Source: Flagellimonas aequoris
GTDB lineage: Bacteria; Bacteroidota; Bacteroidia; Flavobacteriales; Flavobacteriaceae
DNA: 64,000 nt
Assembly (NCBI RefSeq): GCF_003584165.1
Contig: NZ_QXFJ01000008.1
Location: 342,000 to 405,999 of the forward strand
Reading direction: 5' to 3'
Shown: positions 1 to 10,388 of the stretch, in pieces
Numbering within the stretch: the stretch's first letter is position 1
Layout of the letters: every line of letters starts with the position of its first letter
Position numbers and translations under genes: made by a program
Notes under the pieces: generated by a model
What the model saw: only the letters and a program-made list of their open reading frames with translations
Database searches by the model: none
Told to the model about the DNA's origin: nothing

Positions 1-1
1 G

Positions 2-2596
2 GCCGGTTCCAAGATATTTCTAAGGCTCATTAAAGAAGAAAAGTTTGATGAAGCCCTCGCCATTGCCCGGAACCAAGTAGAAGGTGGGGCACAGATCATC
101 GACGTGAACATGGACGATGGTCTTATCGATGGAAAAGAGGCTATGGTCAAATTCTTGAACCTGATTGTTTCCGAGCCTGATATTGCCCGTGTACCCATCA
201 TGATCGATAGTTCCAAATGGGAAATTATTGAGGCGGGTCTTCAAGTGGTGCAGGGCAAATGTGTGGTGAATTCCATCAGTTTGAAGGAAGGTGAGGAACA
301 ATTTATCCATCATGCCAAATTGATTAAGCGCTATGGTGCCGCGGTCATCGTCATGGCTTTTGATGAAGTAGGTCAGGCAGACAATTACGAGCGTAGGATT
401 GAAATCGCAAAGCGTTCCTACGACATTTTGGTGAATAAAGTAAAGTTTGCCCCCGAGGACATCATCTTCGATTTAAATATTTTTCCTGTAGCGACAGGCA
501 TGGAAGAACACCGCCGCAACGCCATCGATTTTATCGAAGCCACCCGATGGGTCCGAACCAATTTACCATATTGCAGTGTCAGTGGAGGGGTGAGTAACGT
601 TTCCTTTTCGTTCCGTGGAAACAATACGGTCCGCGAGGCAATGCATTCGGCATTTTTGTACCATGCCATAAAAGCAGGTATGAACATGGGCATTGTTAAC
701 CCCACCATGTTGGAGGTGTACGATGATATACCCAAGGATTTGCTGGAACATGTGGAGGATGTATTGCTGGACAGACGTGAGGATGCCACCGAACGCTTAT
801 TGGAGTTTGCCGAGACCGTAGTGGGAACGGCTAAGGAAGCCAAGGTGGATTTGTCATGGAGGCAAGAACCGCTTCAAGACCGAATTACACGTGCTTTGGT
901 GAAGGGGATTGACCAATATATTGTTGAAGATGTAGAGGAGGCCCGACTTCAAGCCGATAGGCCCTTGGAAGTGATCGAGGGCAATTTGATGACCGGGATG
1001 AATGTGGTCGGTGACCTGTTCGGTAGCGGAAAAATGTTCTTGCCCCAGGTGGTAAAATCCGCAAGGGTAATGAAAAAAGCCGTGGCGTATTTGACTCCTT
1101 TCATTGAGGAATCCAAGGATCAGAACACCAAGGCGGCCGGCAAAATTTTGATGGCCACGGTGAAGGGTGATGTGCACGACATTGGAAAGAACATCGTGAG
1201 TGTGGTTTTGGCCTGCAACAATTATGAAATTGTGGATTTAGGTGTGATGGTCCCACCCGAAAAGATCATCAACAAGGCGAAGGAAGAACAAGTGGATATT
1301 ATCGGTCTTAGTGGCCTGATTACCCCATCCTTGGATGAAATGGTTTTCTTGGCCAAGGAAATGGAACGTCAAAATTTCCAGGTACCCTTGTTGATCGGAG
1401 GTGCTACCACAAGCAAGGCCCATACCGCGGTCAAAATCGACCCGCAATACAGTCATTCGGTAGTGCATGTAAACGATGCATCACGTGCGGTGACCGTGGT
1501 GGGCGATCTGTTGCAGAAGGAAACTTCGGATACGTACAAGAAAAACATCAAGTTGGATTACGAGAGTTTTCGGGACAAGTTTTTGAACCGCGGCAAGCAA
1601 AAGGAATATTTGACCTTGGAAGAGGCTCGGGCCAATAAATTGCAGATTGACTGGAATCCCTCCGACATCAAAAAACCAAAGCAATTGGGCATTCAGGTGT
1701 TGGAAGATTTTGATTTGAAGCTGCTAACGGATTATATTGATTGGACCCCGTTTTTCAGAAGTTGGGACCTACATGGCAAGTATCCGGATATTTTGACCGA
1801 TGATGTGGTAGGCAAACAAGCGACCGAACTTTTTAAGGATGCCCAAGAACTGTTGAAAAAGGTTTTGAATGAAAAATTGTTGAAGGGAAAGGCCATTTTT
1901 GGATTGTTCCCTGCCAATCAAATTGATGAGGATGATATTGAGGTTGTCAGTTCGAGCGCAGTCGAGAACAATACAAAGACCTTCATTTTCAGAACGCTTC
2001 GTCAACAATTGAAAAAGAGGGAAGGGGTGCCGAACATCGCCTTGGCAGATTTCATTGCGCCGAAGAATTCTGGTATTCAGGATTATATGGGCTTTTTCTG
2101 TGTAAGTACCGGGTTTGGGACTCAAGAATTGGCCGCAGAATTTGAAAGGCAGCATGATGACTACAATTCCATCATGATAAAAGCTTTGGCCGATCGTTTG
2201 GCGGAAGCTTTTGCGGAATATCTGCACAGAGAAGTTCGAACAACATATTGGGGGTATGCCCAAAATGAAAACTTGGACAACAGCGCCCTCATCGATGAGA
2301 AATATCAAGGAATCCGCCCAGCGCCCGGTTATCCGGCATGTCCAGACCACTTGGAAAAATTGACCATTTGGGAATTGTTGGATGTGGAGGAAAAAATCGG
2401 GGTAAAATTAACGGAGAGCTTGGCCATGTGGCCAGCGGCCAGCGTTAGTGGATATTATTTTGCTCATCCACAGGCCAAATATTTTGGTTTGGGAAAGATG
2501 ACCCAAGATCAAGTAGCCGATTTTGCAAAAAGAAAAGGAATAACTTTGGAAGAAGCCCAAAAGTGGCTGGCGCCTAATATTGTTGATAGTTTATAG
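2..2596 (+). CDS. metH: Methionine synthase (cobalamin-dependent), C-terminal part, 5'-truncated by window
   Basis: Transfers a methyl group from methyltetrahydrofolate to homocysteine through cobalamin. The open frame runs from base 2 with no start in the window, so about 864 residues are visible. They contain the end of the pterin-binding domain ([12 protein letters not shown] region), the B12 cap domain, the cobalamin-binding motif DVHDIG (bases 1169-1186, His being the lower axial ligand) and the C-terminal reactivation domain with [12 protein letters not shown] (bases 2315-2350). The homocysteine-binding domain is not visible; in many Bacteroidota it is a separate upstream gene, but this window cannot show whether that holds here. 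metF follows at 3019, so one-carbon supply and use are clustered, interrupted by one small gene. Confidence 0.97.
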   Translation, partial: AGSKIFLRLIKEEKFDEALAIARNQVEGGAQIIDVNMDDGLIDGKEAMVKFLNLIVSEPDIARVPIMIDSSKWEIIEAGLQVVQGKCVVNSISLKEGEEQFIHHAKLIKRYGAAVIVMAFDEVGQADNYERRIEIAKRSYDILVNKVKFAPEDIIFDLNIFPVATGMEEHRRNAIDFIEATRWVRTNLPYCSVSGGVSNVSFSFRGNNTVREAMHSAFLYHAIKAGMNMGIVNPTMLEVYDDIPKDLLEHVEDVLLDRREDATERLLEFAETVVGTAKEAKVDLSWRQEPLQDRITRALVKGIDQYIVEDVEEARLQADRPLEVIEGNLMTGMNVVGDLFGSGKMFLPQVVKSARVMKKAVAYLTPFIEESKDQNTKAAGKILMATVKGDVHDIGKNIVSVVLACNNYEIVDLGVMVPPEKIINKAKEEQVDIIGLSGLITPSLDEMVFLAKEMERQNFQVPLLIGGATTSKAHTAVKIDPQYSHSVVHVNDASRAVTVVGDLLQKETSDTYKKNIKLDYESFRDKFLNRGKQKEYLTLEEARANKLQIDWNPSDIKKPKQLGIQVLEDFDLKLLTDYIDWTPFFRSWDLHGKYPDILTDDVVGKQATELFKDAQELLKKVLNEKLLKGKAIFGLFPANQIDEDDIEVVSSSAVENNTKTFIFRTLRQQLKKREGVPNIALADFIAPKNSGIQDYMGFFCVSTGFGTQELAAEFERQHDDYNSIMIKALADRLAEAFAEYLHREVRTTYWGYAQNENLDNSALIDEKYQGIRPAPGYPACPDHLEKLTIWELLDVEEKIGVKLTESLAMWPAASVSGYYFAHPQAKYFGLGKMTQDQVADFAKRKGITLEEAQKWLAPNIVDSL

Positions 2597-2606
2597 GTTT
2601 TGGTTC

Positions 2607-2963
2607 ATGGAGTATATTGATTTGGAAGTTTGGAAAGAATCCCGAAAACTAGTCAAAATGGTTTATGAAGCAACCAAAAGTTTTCCCAAGGAAGAAATTT
2701 ATGGTTTAACCAATCAGCTAAGACGAAGTAGTTGTTCCATTCCTTCCAATATTGCCGAAGGGTGTGGAAGAAAAACACCAAATGACACGATTCGATTTTT
2801 GCACATTTCAAGAGGCTCATTGTATGAATTGGAAACTCAATTGTACTTATCACTTGATCAAAATTATTTGAGCGAGAAAGAGTTTGACATGATTATAAGC
2901 CAAATTGTGTTATGCAAAAAACTCTTGAATGGATTTGTGAATTATTACAATACCATCGGATAA
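2607..2963 (+). CDS. Four-helix bundle protein (23S rRNA intervening-sequence family)
   Basis: A 118-residue protein of the family first found in 23S rRNA intervening sequences: an N-terminal DLEVWKESRKLV helix, the central LRRSSCSIPSNIAEG signature and a helical C-terminus with SRGSLYELETQL. The biochemical function is not established. The ATG at 2607 is preferred because the family begins near it; an upstream in-frame codon at 2580 would overlap metH. The gene starts 10 bases after the metH stop and separates metH from metF. One 60-base line inside it (2641-2700) is 35% G+C by hand count, lower than the metH sequence around it, so it may be a later insertion into a met operon. Confidence 0.85.
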   Translation: MEYIDLEVWKESRKLVKMVYEATKSFPKEEIYGLTNQLRRSSCSIPSNIAEGCGRKTPNDTIRFLHISRGSLYELETQLYLSLDQNYLSEKEFDMIISQIVLCKKLLNGFVNYYNTIG

Positions 2964-3018
2964 TTAAAATAAGAAGACTATTAACTATCAACCAACAACC
3001 GAAAACGATTAGTTAAGA

Positions 3019-3972
3019 ATGAAAATAACGGACCACATAAAAAAGGCCAAAGGGGAAACCTTGTTCAGTTTTGAGATTGTACCACCGGTAAAAGGCAAAA
3101 GTATACAAGAACTCTATAGGAACATAGATCCGTTAATGGAGTTTAAACCACCTTTTATTGATGTTACTACTTCGCGTGAAGAATACATTTACAAAGAGAA
3201 GGATGGATTGTTGGACAAAAAACTGACCCGTACACGTCCAGGAACATTGGGAATCTGCGCTTCTCTAAAGCATAAATATGATGTGGATACCGTTCCTCAT
3301 GTGCTGTGTGGAGGATTTACCAGAGAAGAGACCGAATACCTTTTGGTGGACTGTCAGTATTTGGAAATTGAAAACGTAATGGCCTTGAGGGGAGATGCCA
3401 GAAAAGAAGAAAAATATTTTATTCCTACCCAAGGAGGCCATCAATATGCTGCCGAGTTGGTAAAGCAAATCCATGACATTAACCAGGGCAACTATTTGCA
3501 CGAAGTTATTGAAGGTCATGAAATGGGTGATTTCTGCATTGGTGTAGCTGGGTATCCTGAAAAACATATGGAAGCCCCTTCCCTTCAATCCGATTTGAAG
3601 CGGTTAAAAGAAAAAGTGGATTTGGGAGCCGATTACGTGGTGACCCAAATGTTTTTCGACAACAAAAAATTCTTTGCTTTTGTGGAGGCGGCTCGCGAAA
3701 TGGGTATTGATGTGCCGATCATTCCAGGTATTAAGCCGATTGCGGTCAAGCAACACCTACAATTGTTGCCGCAGGTATTTCGAGTGGACATCCCGCAAGA
3801 TTTGATTGAAGCCGTGGAAGCTTGCAAAACCAATCAGGATGTTCGAAAAGTTGGGGTAGAGTGGGCCATTCAGCAATCTAAAGAGTTGAAGACGGCCGGC
3901 GTTCCGGTACTGCATTATTATTCCATGGGAAAATCGGATAATATCAAAGATATAGCCAAGGAGCTTTTTTAG
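3019..3972 (+). CDS. metF: Methylenetetrahydrofolate reductase
   Basis: Reduces 5,10-methylene-THF to 5-methyl-THF with FAD, supplying the methyl donor for MetH just upstream. The 317-residue length fits the bacterial single-domain enzyme. The N-terminal FSFEIVPP stretch carries the conserved catalytic Glu, and LRGDARKEE plus GVAGYPEKHMEAP are typical of the TIM barrel that binds FAD and folate. The ATG start is 3 bases after an in-frame stop-rich leader, and the protein begins in the usual place for the family. Co-location with metH supports co-expression, although a small unrelated gene lies between them. Confidence 0.97.
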   Translation: MKITDHIKKAKGETLFSFEIVPPVKGKSIQELYRNIDPLMEFKPPFIDVTTSREEYIYKEKDGLLDKKLTRTRPGTLGICASLKHKYDVDTVPHVLCGGFTREETEYLLVDCQYLEIENVMALRGDARKEEKYFIPTQGGHQYAAELVKQIHDINQGNYLHEVIEGHEMGDFCIGVAGYPEKHMEAPSLQSDLKRLKEKVDLGADYVVTQMFFDNKKFFAFVEAAREMGIDVPIIPGIKPIAVKQHLQLLPQVFRVDIPQDLIEAVEACKTNQDVRKVGVEWAIQQSKELKTAGVPVLHYYSMGKSDNIKDIAKELF

Positions 3973-3994
3973 TAGGGTACATTAAAAAGCTGTG

Positions 3995-4180
3995 GAGATT
4001 CTTCACTCCGTTCAAAATGACATTCCCGCTTTGCTTTTATTGAAAAAAAATCAACAGTAATAGTCATTCTGAGGAAGTATACTGACGAAGAATCTCAAAA
4101 AAAAAATAATAGGTAGAGGTGATTGCCAGATAGGTTGGATTCTCCACTTTGTTTAGAAAGACAGGGTAATCTTTCGTGGT
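3995..4180. repeat. Degenerate dispersed palindromic repeat remnants
   Basis: The 262-base gap between metF and the next gene holds GAGATTCTTC (3995-4004) with its inverse GAAGAATCTC (4087-4096). Inside these, TTCAAAATGACA and AGTCATTCTGA are also roughly complementary, so the whole makes a long imperfect inverted repeat. A further decayed copy (GGATTCTCCACTTTGTTTAGA) begins near 4138. Elements with arms of this kind ending in TGTCATTCTGA are common between genes of Flavobacteriia. A related remnant lies at 43502-43564. No open reading frame is seen in this gap. Confidence 0.65.
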
Positions 4181-4234
4181 AATTTTCAATTCGATGGGTA
4201 AGGGTGTTTTTTTATTTCCCTACTTTAGTGCCCC

Positions 4235-5332
4235 ATGAGGTACCTACTTTGCCTGATTTTCGCCCTATTTTCATTTTTTGGATTTTCCCAGAGTAGGGAA
4301 GTACCCAAAAAGTTCGTGTTGGATGCCCATCAGTTTTATGGTTCTATTCTGTTGCACAACCCTGATATTTCCCACTTGATAACAGAACATCCCGGTGGCC
4401 TAATTTTGGGGGTTAGTCGGAAAACCTATGGCGATAAGGAATGGGAAGCCGATTTTGGATATCCCGATACAGGATTCACATTTGTGTATCAAAATACCAA
4501 TAATTCCACCCTAGGGGAACACTTTGGCTTGTATGGGCACTATAATTTTTATTTTTTCAACAGGAAAGTGCAATTGCGTGTGGCACAAGGATTGGCTTAC
4601 AACACCAATCCCTACGATAAAAATGAAAATTTCAGGAACAACGCCTACGGGAGCCATATTTTGAGCAGTACCACATTAATGTTCAATTACCATCAAAGAA
4701 TTGTTTCAGGTTTAGGATTGGATGCTGGTCTTGCATTTATCCATTATTCCAATGCCAATTTTAAGGCACCCAATACCTCTACCAATACCTTTGCCCTCAA
4801 TTTTGGCCTTACATACGAGCTGGATAGCGATACCACCTACGAATACCTGCATCCGGAATCCACGGGGATAACAACAGAGCCGATTCGGTATAACTTCGTT
4901 TTGCGAGGTGGTGCCAATGAAAGTGATGTGATCAATATGGGGCGATATGGTTTTGCCATTGTATCGGCTTATGCCGATAAGCGTTTGGGCAAACGAAGTG
5001 CCATTCAATTGGGAACCGACATCTTTTTTTCCAATTTTTTAAAGCAATTGATTCGGTACCAGTCCATATCTTTTCCAGAACTGGACGTGGATCCAGATAC
5101 CGATTACAAACGTGTTGGGGTATTCTTGGGCCATGAATTGTTCGTGAACAAGATGAGTGTTGTGGCCCAATTGGGATATTACGTGTACTATCCGTTTGAT
5201 TTTGAGGGACGTATGTATAACCGTATTGGGATGAAACGGTATTTTGGGGATAAGATCTTTGGAGCCCTTACCTTAAAGTCCCATGGTGCCAAGGCAGAGG
5301 CCATTGAATTAGGAATTGGAGTGCGTTTATGA
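4235..5332 (+). CDS. PagL-like acyloxyacyl hydrolase / lipid A deacylase family outer-membrane protein
   Basis: A 365-residue secreted beta-barrel-like protein with an N-terminal signal peptide (about residues 1-18, ending FGFSQS). The region around residues 168-180 reads [12 protein letters not shown], matching the HxSN active-site motif of PagL lipid A 3-O-deacylases (His170, Ser172). This suggests removal of an acyl chain from lipid A at the outer membrane. The protein is about twice the length of classical PagL; the C-terminal half (from about residue 215) looks like further barrel or an accessory domain. It overlaps the next gene by ATGA, implying translational coupling with a GIN-domain lipoprotein. 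The activity is inferred from the motif only. Confidence 0.75.
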   Translation: MRYLLCLIFALFSFFGFSQSREVPKKFVLDAHQFYGSILLHNPDISHLITEHPGGLILGVSRKTYGDKEWEADFGYPDTGFTFVYQNTNNSTLGEHFGLYGHYNFYFFNRKVQLRVAQGLAYNTNPYDKNENFRNNAYGSHILSSTTLMFNYHQRIVSGLGLDAGLAFIHYSNANFKAPNTSTNTFALNFGLTYELDSDTTYEYLHPESTGITTEPIRYNFVLRGGANESDVINMGRYGFAIVSAYADKRLGKRSAIQLGTDIFFSNFLKQLIRYQSISFPELDVDPDTDYKRVGVFLGHELFVNKMSVVAQLGYYVYYPFDFEGRMYNRIGMKRYFGDKIFGALTLKSHGAKAEAIELGIGVRL

Positions 5333-6081
5333 AAGGAAAATGGTTGACATATTTGTTTTTGCTCTTGATAGCATGCAACGGGGATAACGTCCCCGATTGC
5401 TTTCAAAATGCAGGGGATTTGGTTCGTGTACCTGTAGATGTTCCAGAATTTACCACCATGACGGTTTTTGAAAACGTGAAAGTAGTACTGAAACAAGGGG
5501 AAGAACAATCGGTGGAAATCGAAACCGGTGAGTATTTGCTCGATGATGTTTCCGCTGAGGTGGAGGAAGGCCGATTGATACTTCGGAATGAGAATAGCTG
5601 CAATTATGTGAGAGAATACGGTTTGACCACAGTGTATGTGACTTCCCCAAACATCACTGAAATAAGAAGCAGCACAGGATTGCCCATAACTAGCGATGGC
5701 GTCTTGGATTATCCAAGTATCTCCCTTATATCTGAAAGCTTTACCAATCCTGAAACCGAGACTACGGATGGTTCTTTTGATTTGGAGATGAATTCAACCA
5801 CTGTAAGTATTGTGGTGAACGGGATTGCTTATTTTAAATTGAGAGGCCTGACCACCAATCTTAATGTAACCGTTGCCGCTGGGGATTCCAGGATAGAGGC
5901 CGAAGAACTGATGGCAAACTCGGTCTCCATCAATCATAGGGGCACCAATGATGTCTATGTTAACCCCCAACAACGGATCAGTGGTGTCATTAGGGGAACG
6001 GGGGACGTAATCAGTGTCAATAGACCTCCTGAGGTTGATGTGGAAGAATTGTACAATGGCCGACTCATTTTCCAAGATTGA
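5329..6081 (+). CDS. GIN domain (DUF2807) lipoprotein
   Basis: A 250-residue predicted lipoprotein: a hydrophobic start followed by the lipobox LLIAC with Cys16. The body (about residues 35-250) has the repetitive beta pattern of head-GIN/DUF2807 domains, with an [20 protein letters not shown] start that is typical (compare FDLIEVNLIQ in the other GIN protein at 17695). GIN domains form a right-handed beta-solenoid; substrate and role are not known. The start overlaps the stop of the upstream PagL-like gene in an ATGA, so the two are probably made together at the cell envelope. Confidence 0.8.
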   Translation: MKGKWLTYLFLLLIACNGDNVPDCFQNAGDLVRVPVDVPEFTTMTVFENVKVVLKQGEEQSVEIETGEYLLDDVSAEVEEGRLILRNENSCNYVREYGLTTVYVTSPNITEIRSSTGLPITSDGVLDYPSISLISESFTNPETETTDGSFDLEMNSTTVSIVVNGIAYFKLRGLTTNLNVTVAAGDSRIEAEELMANSVSINHRGTNDVYVNPQQRISGVIRGTGDVISVNRPPEVDVEELYNGRLIFQD

Positions 6082-6142
6082 GGATCCCCGTCCAAACTAT
6101 GACATAAATCCATAGAATCCAGTGGATTTCTAGGTACCTTTG

Positions 6143-7234
6143 ATGTACCAAAATCGGATACGTTTGAAAGGTCTTTTTCCCTTTATTAAATGTCTGTTTT
6201 CTCCATACCCAAAGGTCAAATCGCTGGATGGGCTTTCTGGGATTGAAAAAGCCGATGCCCAGTTCCATAACCTAGTGGCCGAAAAGAAAGTGCCTGGATT
6301 GGGAGTCACTATTTTGGACAAAGGGGAAATCATGCTTCAAAAAGGATATGGCTTTGCGCATTTGGAGGACAGATCCCGAATTGAGCCCAAACATACCATT
6401 TTTAGAATTGCCAGTATTTCCAAATGTATCACGGCATTGGCCTTAGGCAAAATGATGGAGGAAGGTTTAATCGATTTGGATGCTTCATTTTATAAGTATG
6501 TGCCCTACTACCCCAAGAAGGAATACTATTTTACGTTACGACAATTAGCCGGACATACGGCCGGGATTCGCGGTTACAGGGGGAAGGAATTTGCCCTGAA
6601 CCAAGATTTTTGCATCAAGAACAGCATTGAGGTGTTTCAAAAAGACCCTTTGGAATTCGAGCCTGGAAAAGGGTACCTCTACAATAGTTTCGATTTTGTA
6701 CTCCTTTCCTTGGCCATGCAAGAGGCCTGTGGCATTCCGTTTCAGGATTATGTGCAAGAGAAGGTACTGGTTCCTTTGGAGTTAAACGCCACTTTTACTA
6801 CTGAACAAGACCACTTGAAAACGGCCAGTTTTTATACCAAACGATCCTTGTGTTTTAAAAAAGCCGTTGAGGTGAACAACGCATACAAAGTAGCAGGAGG
6901 CGGATTTCTCTCCACCAGCGATGATATTGCCCAACTCGGTCAGGCCATTTTAGAACGCAAGTTGCTGAAAAAGGAAACGTATGACCAATTATTGACTTCC
7001 CAAATGGTAAATGGCAAGCCCACCTATTATGGATTGGGCTTTCAGGTGAGCCGAGATGCGGCGGGAAGGGATTTTGTGGGACATGTGGGCAATAGCGTGG
7101 GTGCTTATACCAATCTTTTCATCTATCCCAAGGAAGAAAAAGTAATTTCCATCTTGATCAATTGTACCGATCCCAAAGTGCAACCATTTTTGGATGGGGC
7201 CATTGATGCTGCATTGGATTTGGGAACTTCATGA
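6143..7234 (+). CDS. Serine hydrolase, class C beta-lactamase / LACTB family
   Basis: A 363-residue member of the penicillin-binding-like serine hydrolases. The nucleophile motif SISK is at residues 91-94 of the ATG-started protein, the second motif is YNS (180-182), close to the YS[TN] of LACTB-type enzymes, and the third is HVG (314-316) in GHVGNSVGAY. No clear signal peptide is visible, so it may be cytoplasmic or start differently; a TTG one codon upstream is also possible. LACTB-like proteins are usually peptidases rather than resistance enzymes, so drug hydrolysis should not be assumed. It follows a 60-base gap after the GIN lipoprotein. Confidence 0.85.
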   Translation: MYQNRIRLKGLFPFIKCLFSPYPKVKSLDGLSGIEKADAQFHNLVAEKKVPGLGVTILDKGEIMLQKGYGFAHLEDRSRIEPKHTIFRIASISKCITALALGKMMEEGLIDLDASFYKYVPYYPKKEYYFTLRQLAGHTAGIRGYRGKEFALNQDFCIKNSIEVFQKDPLEFEPGKGYLYNSFDFVLLSLAMQEACGIPFQDYVQEKVLVPLELNATFTTEQDHLKTASFYTKRSLCFKKAVEVNNAYKVAGGGFLSTSDDIAQLGQAILERKLLKKETYDQLLTSQMVNGKPTYYGLGFQVSRDAAGRDFVGHVGNSVGAYTNLFIYPKEEKVISILINCTDPKVQPFLDGAIDAALDLGTS

Positions 7235-7237
7235 TTT

Positions 7238-7990
7238 TTGTTGAAATTTATTCAAAATAGACTACCGATCTTGAGGCGTTTGCATTATTTGGTTCCATTG
7301 TTTTTCCTATTATTGATGGGAAGTCTCCATGCCGGGGAACGTTTTTCTTTTGAAATGGCAATGGTCCCGACCGATAGTGTCCAAGACAGCTTAAGCTCAA
7401 GGGAATGGAAAAAGTTCAAATCTTTTGAGGCCCAACTGCAATCCTCACAGCTATCAAAAACAGATAAGGAAAACCAATTGACAGGGTATGCCCGGGACTC
7501 GTTGAATATTTTAAGGGTAAAGCTCGTGGCCATGAAGGTTTTGGAGGAAAAAAATCTTTTGAACAGGGATATCGCCGAAAATACCTCATACTATACCACA
7601 TTGTTGGAAAAACTGAAAGAAAGCGAGATTCCACCCTCGGAATATCTTTTTTTGGAAGAAAAGCTGGCTTACTTGAACCAGGAAGCCTTGAACGGGAGTT
7701 TGCAACTAAGTAGGTGGATGAACATCGGCTTGGTTTTACTTGTCGCGTTTTTGGGCTACATGCTGTTTCGGCAAAGAAAAAGGCAGGACAAAACCATTTT
7801 GCCCGAACTCAGCAAACAGGAAACCATGGTGCGCAACCTGATTTTGCAGGGCAAAAGCAATAAGGAAATCGCCAATGAACTTTTTATAAGCTTGAGTACC
7901 GTAAAGAGCCATATTACCAACATCTATGGTAAATTGAACATATCCAATAGGCGGGAACTCCTCGAAAATAGTACGGGTGCTAGCACCTAA
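7238..7990 (+). CDS. Membrane-anchored LuxR-type HTH transcriptional regulator
   Basis: A 250-residue protein with a hydrophobic N-terminus (about 15-32), a predicted helical exported segment (50-155), a transmembrane helix at about 160-178 (MNIGLVLLVAFLGYMLF) and a C-terminal LuxR/GerE helix-turn-helix (about 188-243: ETMVRNLILQGKSNKEIANELFIS then STVKSHITNIYGKL). This layout puts a sensor region outside and the DNA-binding domain in the cytoplasm, as in other one-component regulators of Bacteroidota with TPR or coiled-coil sensor parts. The start is a TTG (two in tandem, 7238 and 7241). It lies directly after the serine hydrolase and before an outer-membrane receptor that it may control; that link is inference. 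Confidence 0.8.
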   Translation: MLKFIQNRLPILRRLHYLVPLFFLLLMGSLHAGERFSFEMAMVPTDSVQDSLSSREWKKFKSFEAQLQSSQLSKTDKENQLTGYARDSLNILRVKLVAMKVLEEKNLLNRDIAENTSYYTTLLEKLKESEIPPSEYLFLEEKLAYLNQEALNGSLQLSRWMNIGLVLLVAFLGYMLFRQRKRQDKTILPELSKQETMVRNLILQGKSNKEIANELFISLSTVKSHITNIYGKLNISNRRELLENSTGAST

Positions 7991-8055
7991 TTCAGACCAA
8001 TTGGGCTTTCTATAGGCTTACTTTCCCTCTTAATTTGTTTCAAAATTGAACGGTT

Positions 8056-10380
8056 TTGAAACATCTACTCTGGTTTTTTCTCGTGTGTTACTTTTCCGCA
8101 TTTGGTCAAGAACAATTCATTTTAAAAGGAAAAGTTTTTGACGGTCAAGATAGGCCCATACCTATTGGTGATGTTTTGTTGTTCGATACAAACAAGGAAA
8201 ACCTGATTGAATACACTACTTTGGTAGACGGAGTGTTCGTGTTGGATAAGGTGACCGAAGGGGAATTTTGGCTGGAAGTTTCTGCTTTGGGATACAAAAA
8301 GTACTCCCAAAAAGTAAGCATGGCAGAGAATAGTGAGGTGTCCTTGCAACTTGAAGAGGAAGTGACCAAACTGGACAATGTAGAGGTAACGGCCTTGAAG
8401 AATCCATTCACCAATACCAACGGCAATTTGAAGATTGATGTGCAGAACCCCATCTTTTCTTCCATAGTGGACCCCTTGGAAGTGCTTGCAAAGCTACCCA
8501 ACATTCAAATTTCACCGGACAGGGAGTCTATTTCTGTCATAGCAAGGGGAGCCCCACTGATTTATCTGGGGAACCAACGCATAACCTTGGATGAATTTTT
8601 GGGACTGTCGGTAGATAGTATGGAAAGCATAGAACTGATCAATAATCCATCACCAAAATATGAAGCAGAGGGGCAGGCCGTGATTGTGGTTCGCCTCAAA
8701 AAGAATACGGATAAAGGGGCTATGTTAAGCCTCGGTGAAACATTGTCTTTCAGACAGAACACCAACAATTATCTAAGTTCCAACGGAAGTTTTTCCAATG
8801 GAAAATGGAACTTGCGTGGCAATCTCAATTACAATGTAATTGGGCAATGGGAGAGCAATACGTTTGCGTTTGCTATTCCGGAGGAGGACATTTATTCGGA
8901 TTATTTGGTGCTCATTCCAGATAACCACAGGATACAGGTAAACACGGGACTGGGGTTCTATTATCCCATTAACGATAAAGATTACGTGTCTTTCAATACC
9001 ACTTACCGATTGCAAACCGATGATGCCGATTTTGAAACGACCACTTTCGTTCGGGATGGAAACCAAGAGGACGAAGTGCTGTCCGAACCTAAGAATGATA
9101 ACCGTCGGCATTATTTTAGTGGCAACTTCAATTTCAATAAAAAGATAGCTGTTGATTGGAACCTGTTCACGGGAATCCAATATTCTTCCTTCTCACAAAA
9201 GTTGGATACCGATATCTTCAACAATTATAATGATGAAGGATTTTCTTTGGATCAATCCAGATACCAGGAGTACCAAATAGGGTCTCTGGCCGCCCGTATG
9301 GATGTGGAACATACTGTTTCCGAACATGTAAAAAGCGAATTTGGAGTGAGTTGGAACGAAGCGCGGGCCGATGCGTATTCCAATGTGCTGCAATTGGACC
9401 CGCAACAAGAAGTGGCCGTTGATTATAATTATGATGAAAAGTTGTATGCTGCCTACTTGAACTTTAGTTCCAATCTTACCGACAAGCTGGATGTGAACAT
9501 TGGGGCTCGGGTGGAACACAATGAAGTAAACGGCACCCTGAACAATGAAGCCAGCCCTGCAATCAGTAGAAAGAACACCAAAATTTTTCCCAAGGCTAGT
9601 CTCAATGTAAAGTTGGACAGCACCAAGACCCTTTCGTTGAACTATTCCAGAAACATTACCAGGCCAGATTTTTCCCGTACAAGCTCCGTTTCGGTTTTCA
9701 TCAACCCGTTTTTGGAATCTACCAACAACATCAACCTGCTACCAACCATAACCCAGCGGATTTCATCCAACCTACAATGGAAAAACAAGTCCTTTTTTCT
9801 GGAAGTTTATCAAAAGGAAAATCCATCATATTATGCCATCAGTTATGAGCCGATGGATACGATAGCGACTTTATCACCGATCAATCTGGAAAAGGAATCG
9901 GGTTTTTATGTGGGGGTCACCTTGCCGTTTTCCTATAAGATATGGACATCCACTACTTCCGTAAGTTTTAATTACAATAAAAACAAGGATGCATCTGCCA
10001 TTTTGACTACGGCCAAACCCTTTCTATATGCCTATACGGACCAACAAATAAAGGTGGCTAAGGATACCATTGTTTCTTTGGGGGGATGGATGATGACGGA
10101 GCGCAACGAAGGGGTGTATACCAGAAATGCCATGCTGGTACTCAACGCTTCGGTCACAAAAACTTTTTTTAACAAGCTCCAATGTGCCATCCGTTTGAAC
10201 GATATTACCAAAGCAATGAATTTTGAAGAAAGCTATGCCATCAACGGGGTGGAGGCCAACGGAACCTATTTTGCCGATGCCAGGGAAATTGCTTTTTCGA
10301 TGAAATATACGTTTGGGGACAACGCCTCATCCAAGTTCAAGAACAAGGATGTAGATGATAATTTGGACCGGATCAAATAG
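8056..10380 (+). CDS. Outer-membrane beta-barrel receptor with carboxypeptidase-regulatory-like N-domain
   Basis: A 774-residue protein of the OMP beta-barrel / TonB-dependent-receptor-like group. The signal peptide is residues 1-17 (ends FSAFGQ). Residues about 20-105 form the Ig-like carboxypeptidase regulatory domain common in Bacteroidota receptors. A plug-like section follows (about 115-215, with VLAKLPNIQISPDRESISV) and then a long C-terminal barrel (about 225-760). It lacks a SusD partner nearby, so it is not a standard polysaccharide-utilisation pair. The substrate is unknown. The start is TTG at 8056, supported by the signal peptide beginning there. Confidence 0.85.
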   Translation: MKHLLWFFLVCYFSAFGQEQFILKGKVFDGQDRPIPIGDVLLFDTNKENLIEYTTLVDGVFVLDKVTEGEFWLEVSALGYKKYSQKVSMAENSEVSLQLEEEVTKLDNVEVTALKNPFTNTNGNLKIDVQNPIFSSIVDPLEVLAKLPNIQISPDRESISVIARGAPLIYLGNQRITLDEFLGLSVDSMESIELINNPSPKYEAEGQAVIVVRLKKNTDKGAMLSLGETLSFRQNTNNYLSSNGSFSNGKWNLRGNLNYNVIGQWESNTFAFAIPEEDIYSDYLVLIPDNHRIQVNTGLGFYYPINDKDYVSFNTTYRLQTDDADFETTTFVRDGNQEDEVLSEPKNDNRRHYFSGNFNFNKKIAVDWNLFTGIQYSSFSQKLDTDIFNNYNDEGFSLDQSRYQEYQIGSLAARMDVEHTVSEHVKSEFGVSWNEARADAYSNVLQLDPQQEVAVDYNYDEKLYAAYLNFSSNLTDKLDVNIGARVEHNEVNGTLNNEASPAISRKNTKIFPKASLNVKLDSTKTLSLNYSRNITRPDFSRTSSVSVFINPFLESTNNINLLPTITQRISSNLQWKNKSFFLEVYQKENPSYYAISYEPMDTIATLSPINLEKESGFYVGVTLPFSYKIWTSTTSVSFNYNKNKDASAILTTAKPFLYAYTDQQIKVAKDTIVSLGGWMMTERNEGVYTRNAMLVLNASVTKTFFNKLQCAIRLNDITKAMNFEESYAINGVEANGTYFADAREIAFSMKYTFGDNASSKFKNKDVDDNLDRIK

Positions 10381-10388
10381 GGTATGGG

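Noticed and set aside
1769..2350. 193-codon open frame opposite metH
   Set aside because: Mirror of a conserved coding region; no start context, signal or family pattern.
6143..7234. Antibiotic-resistance beta-lactamase
   Set aside because: Motifs fit the broad LACTB/serine hydrolase group; no mobile context or signal peptide supports a resistance role.
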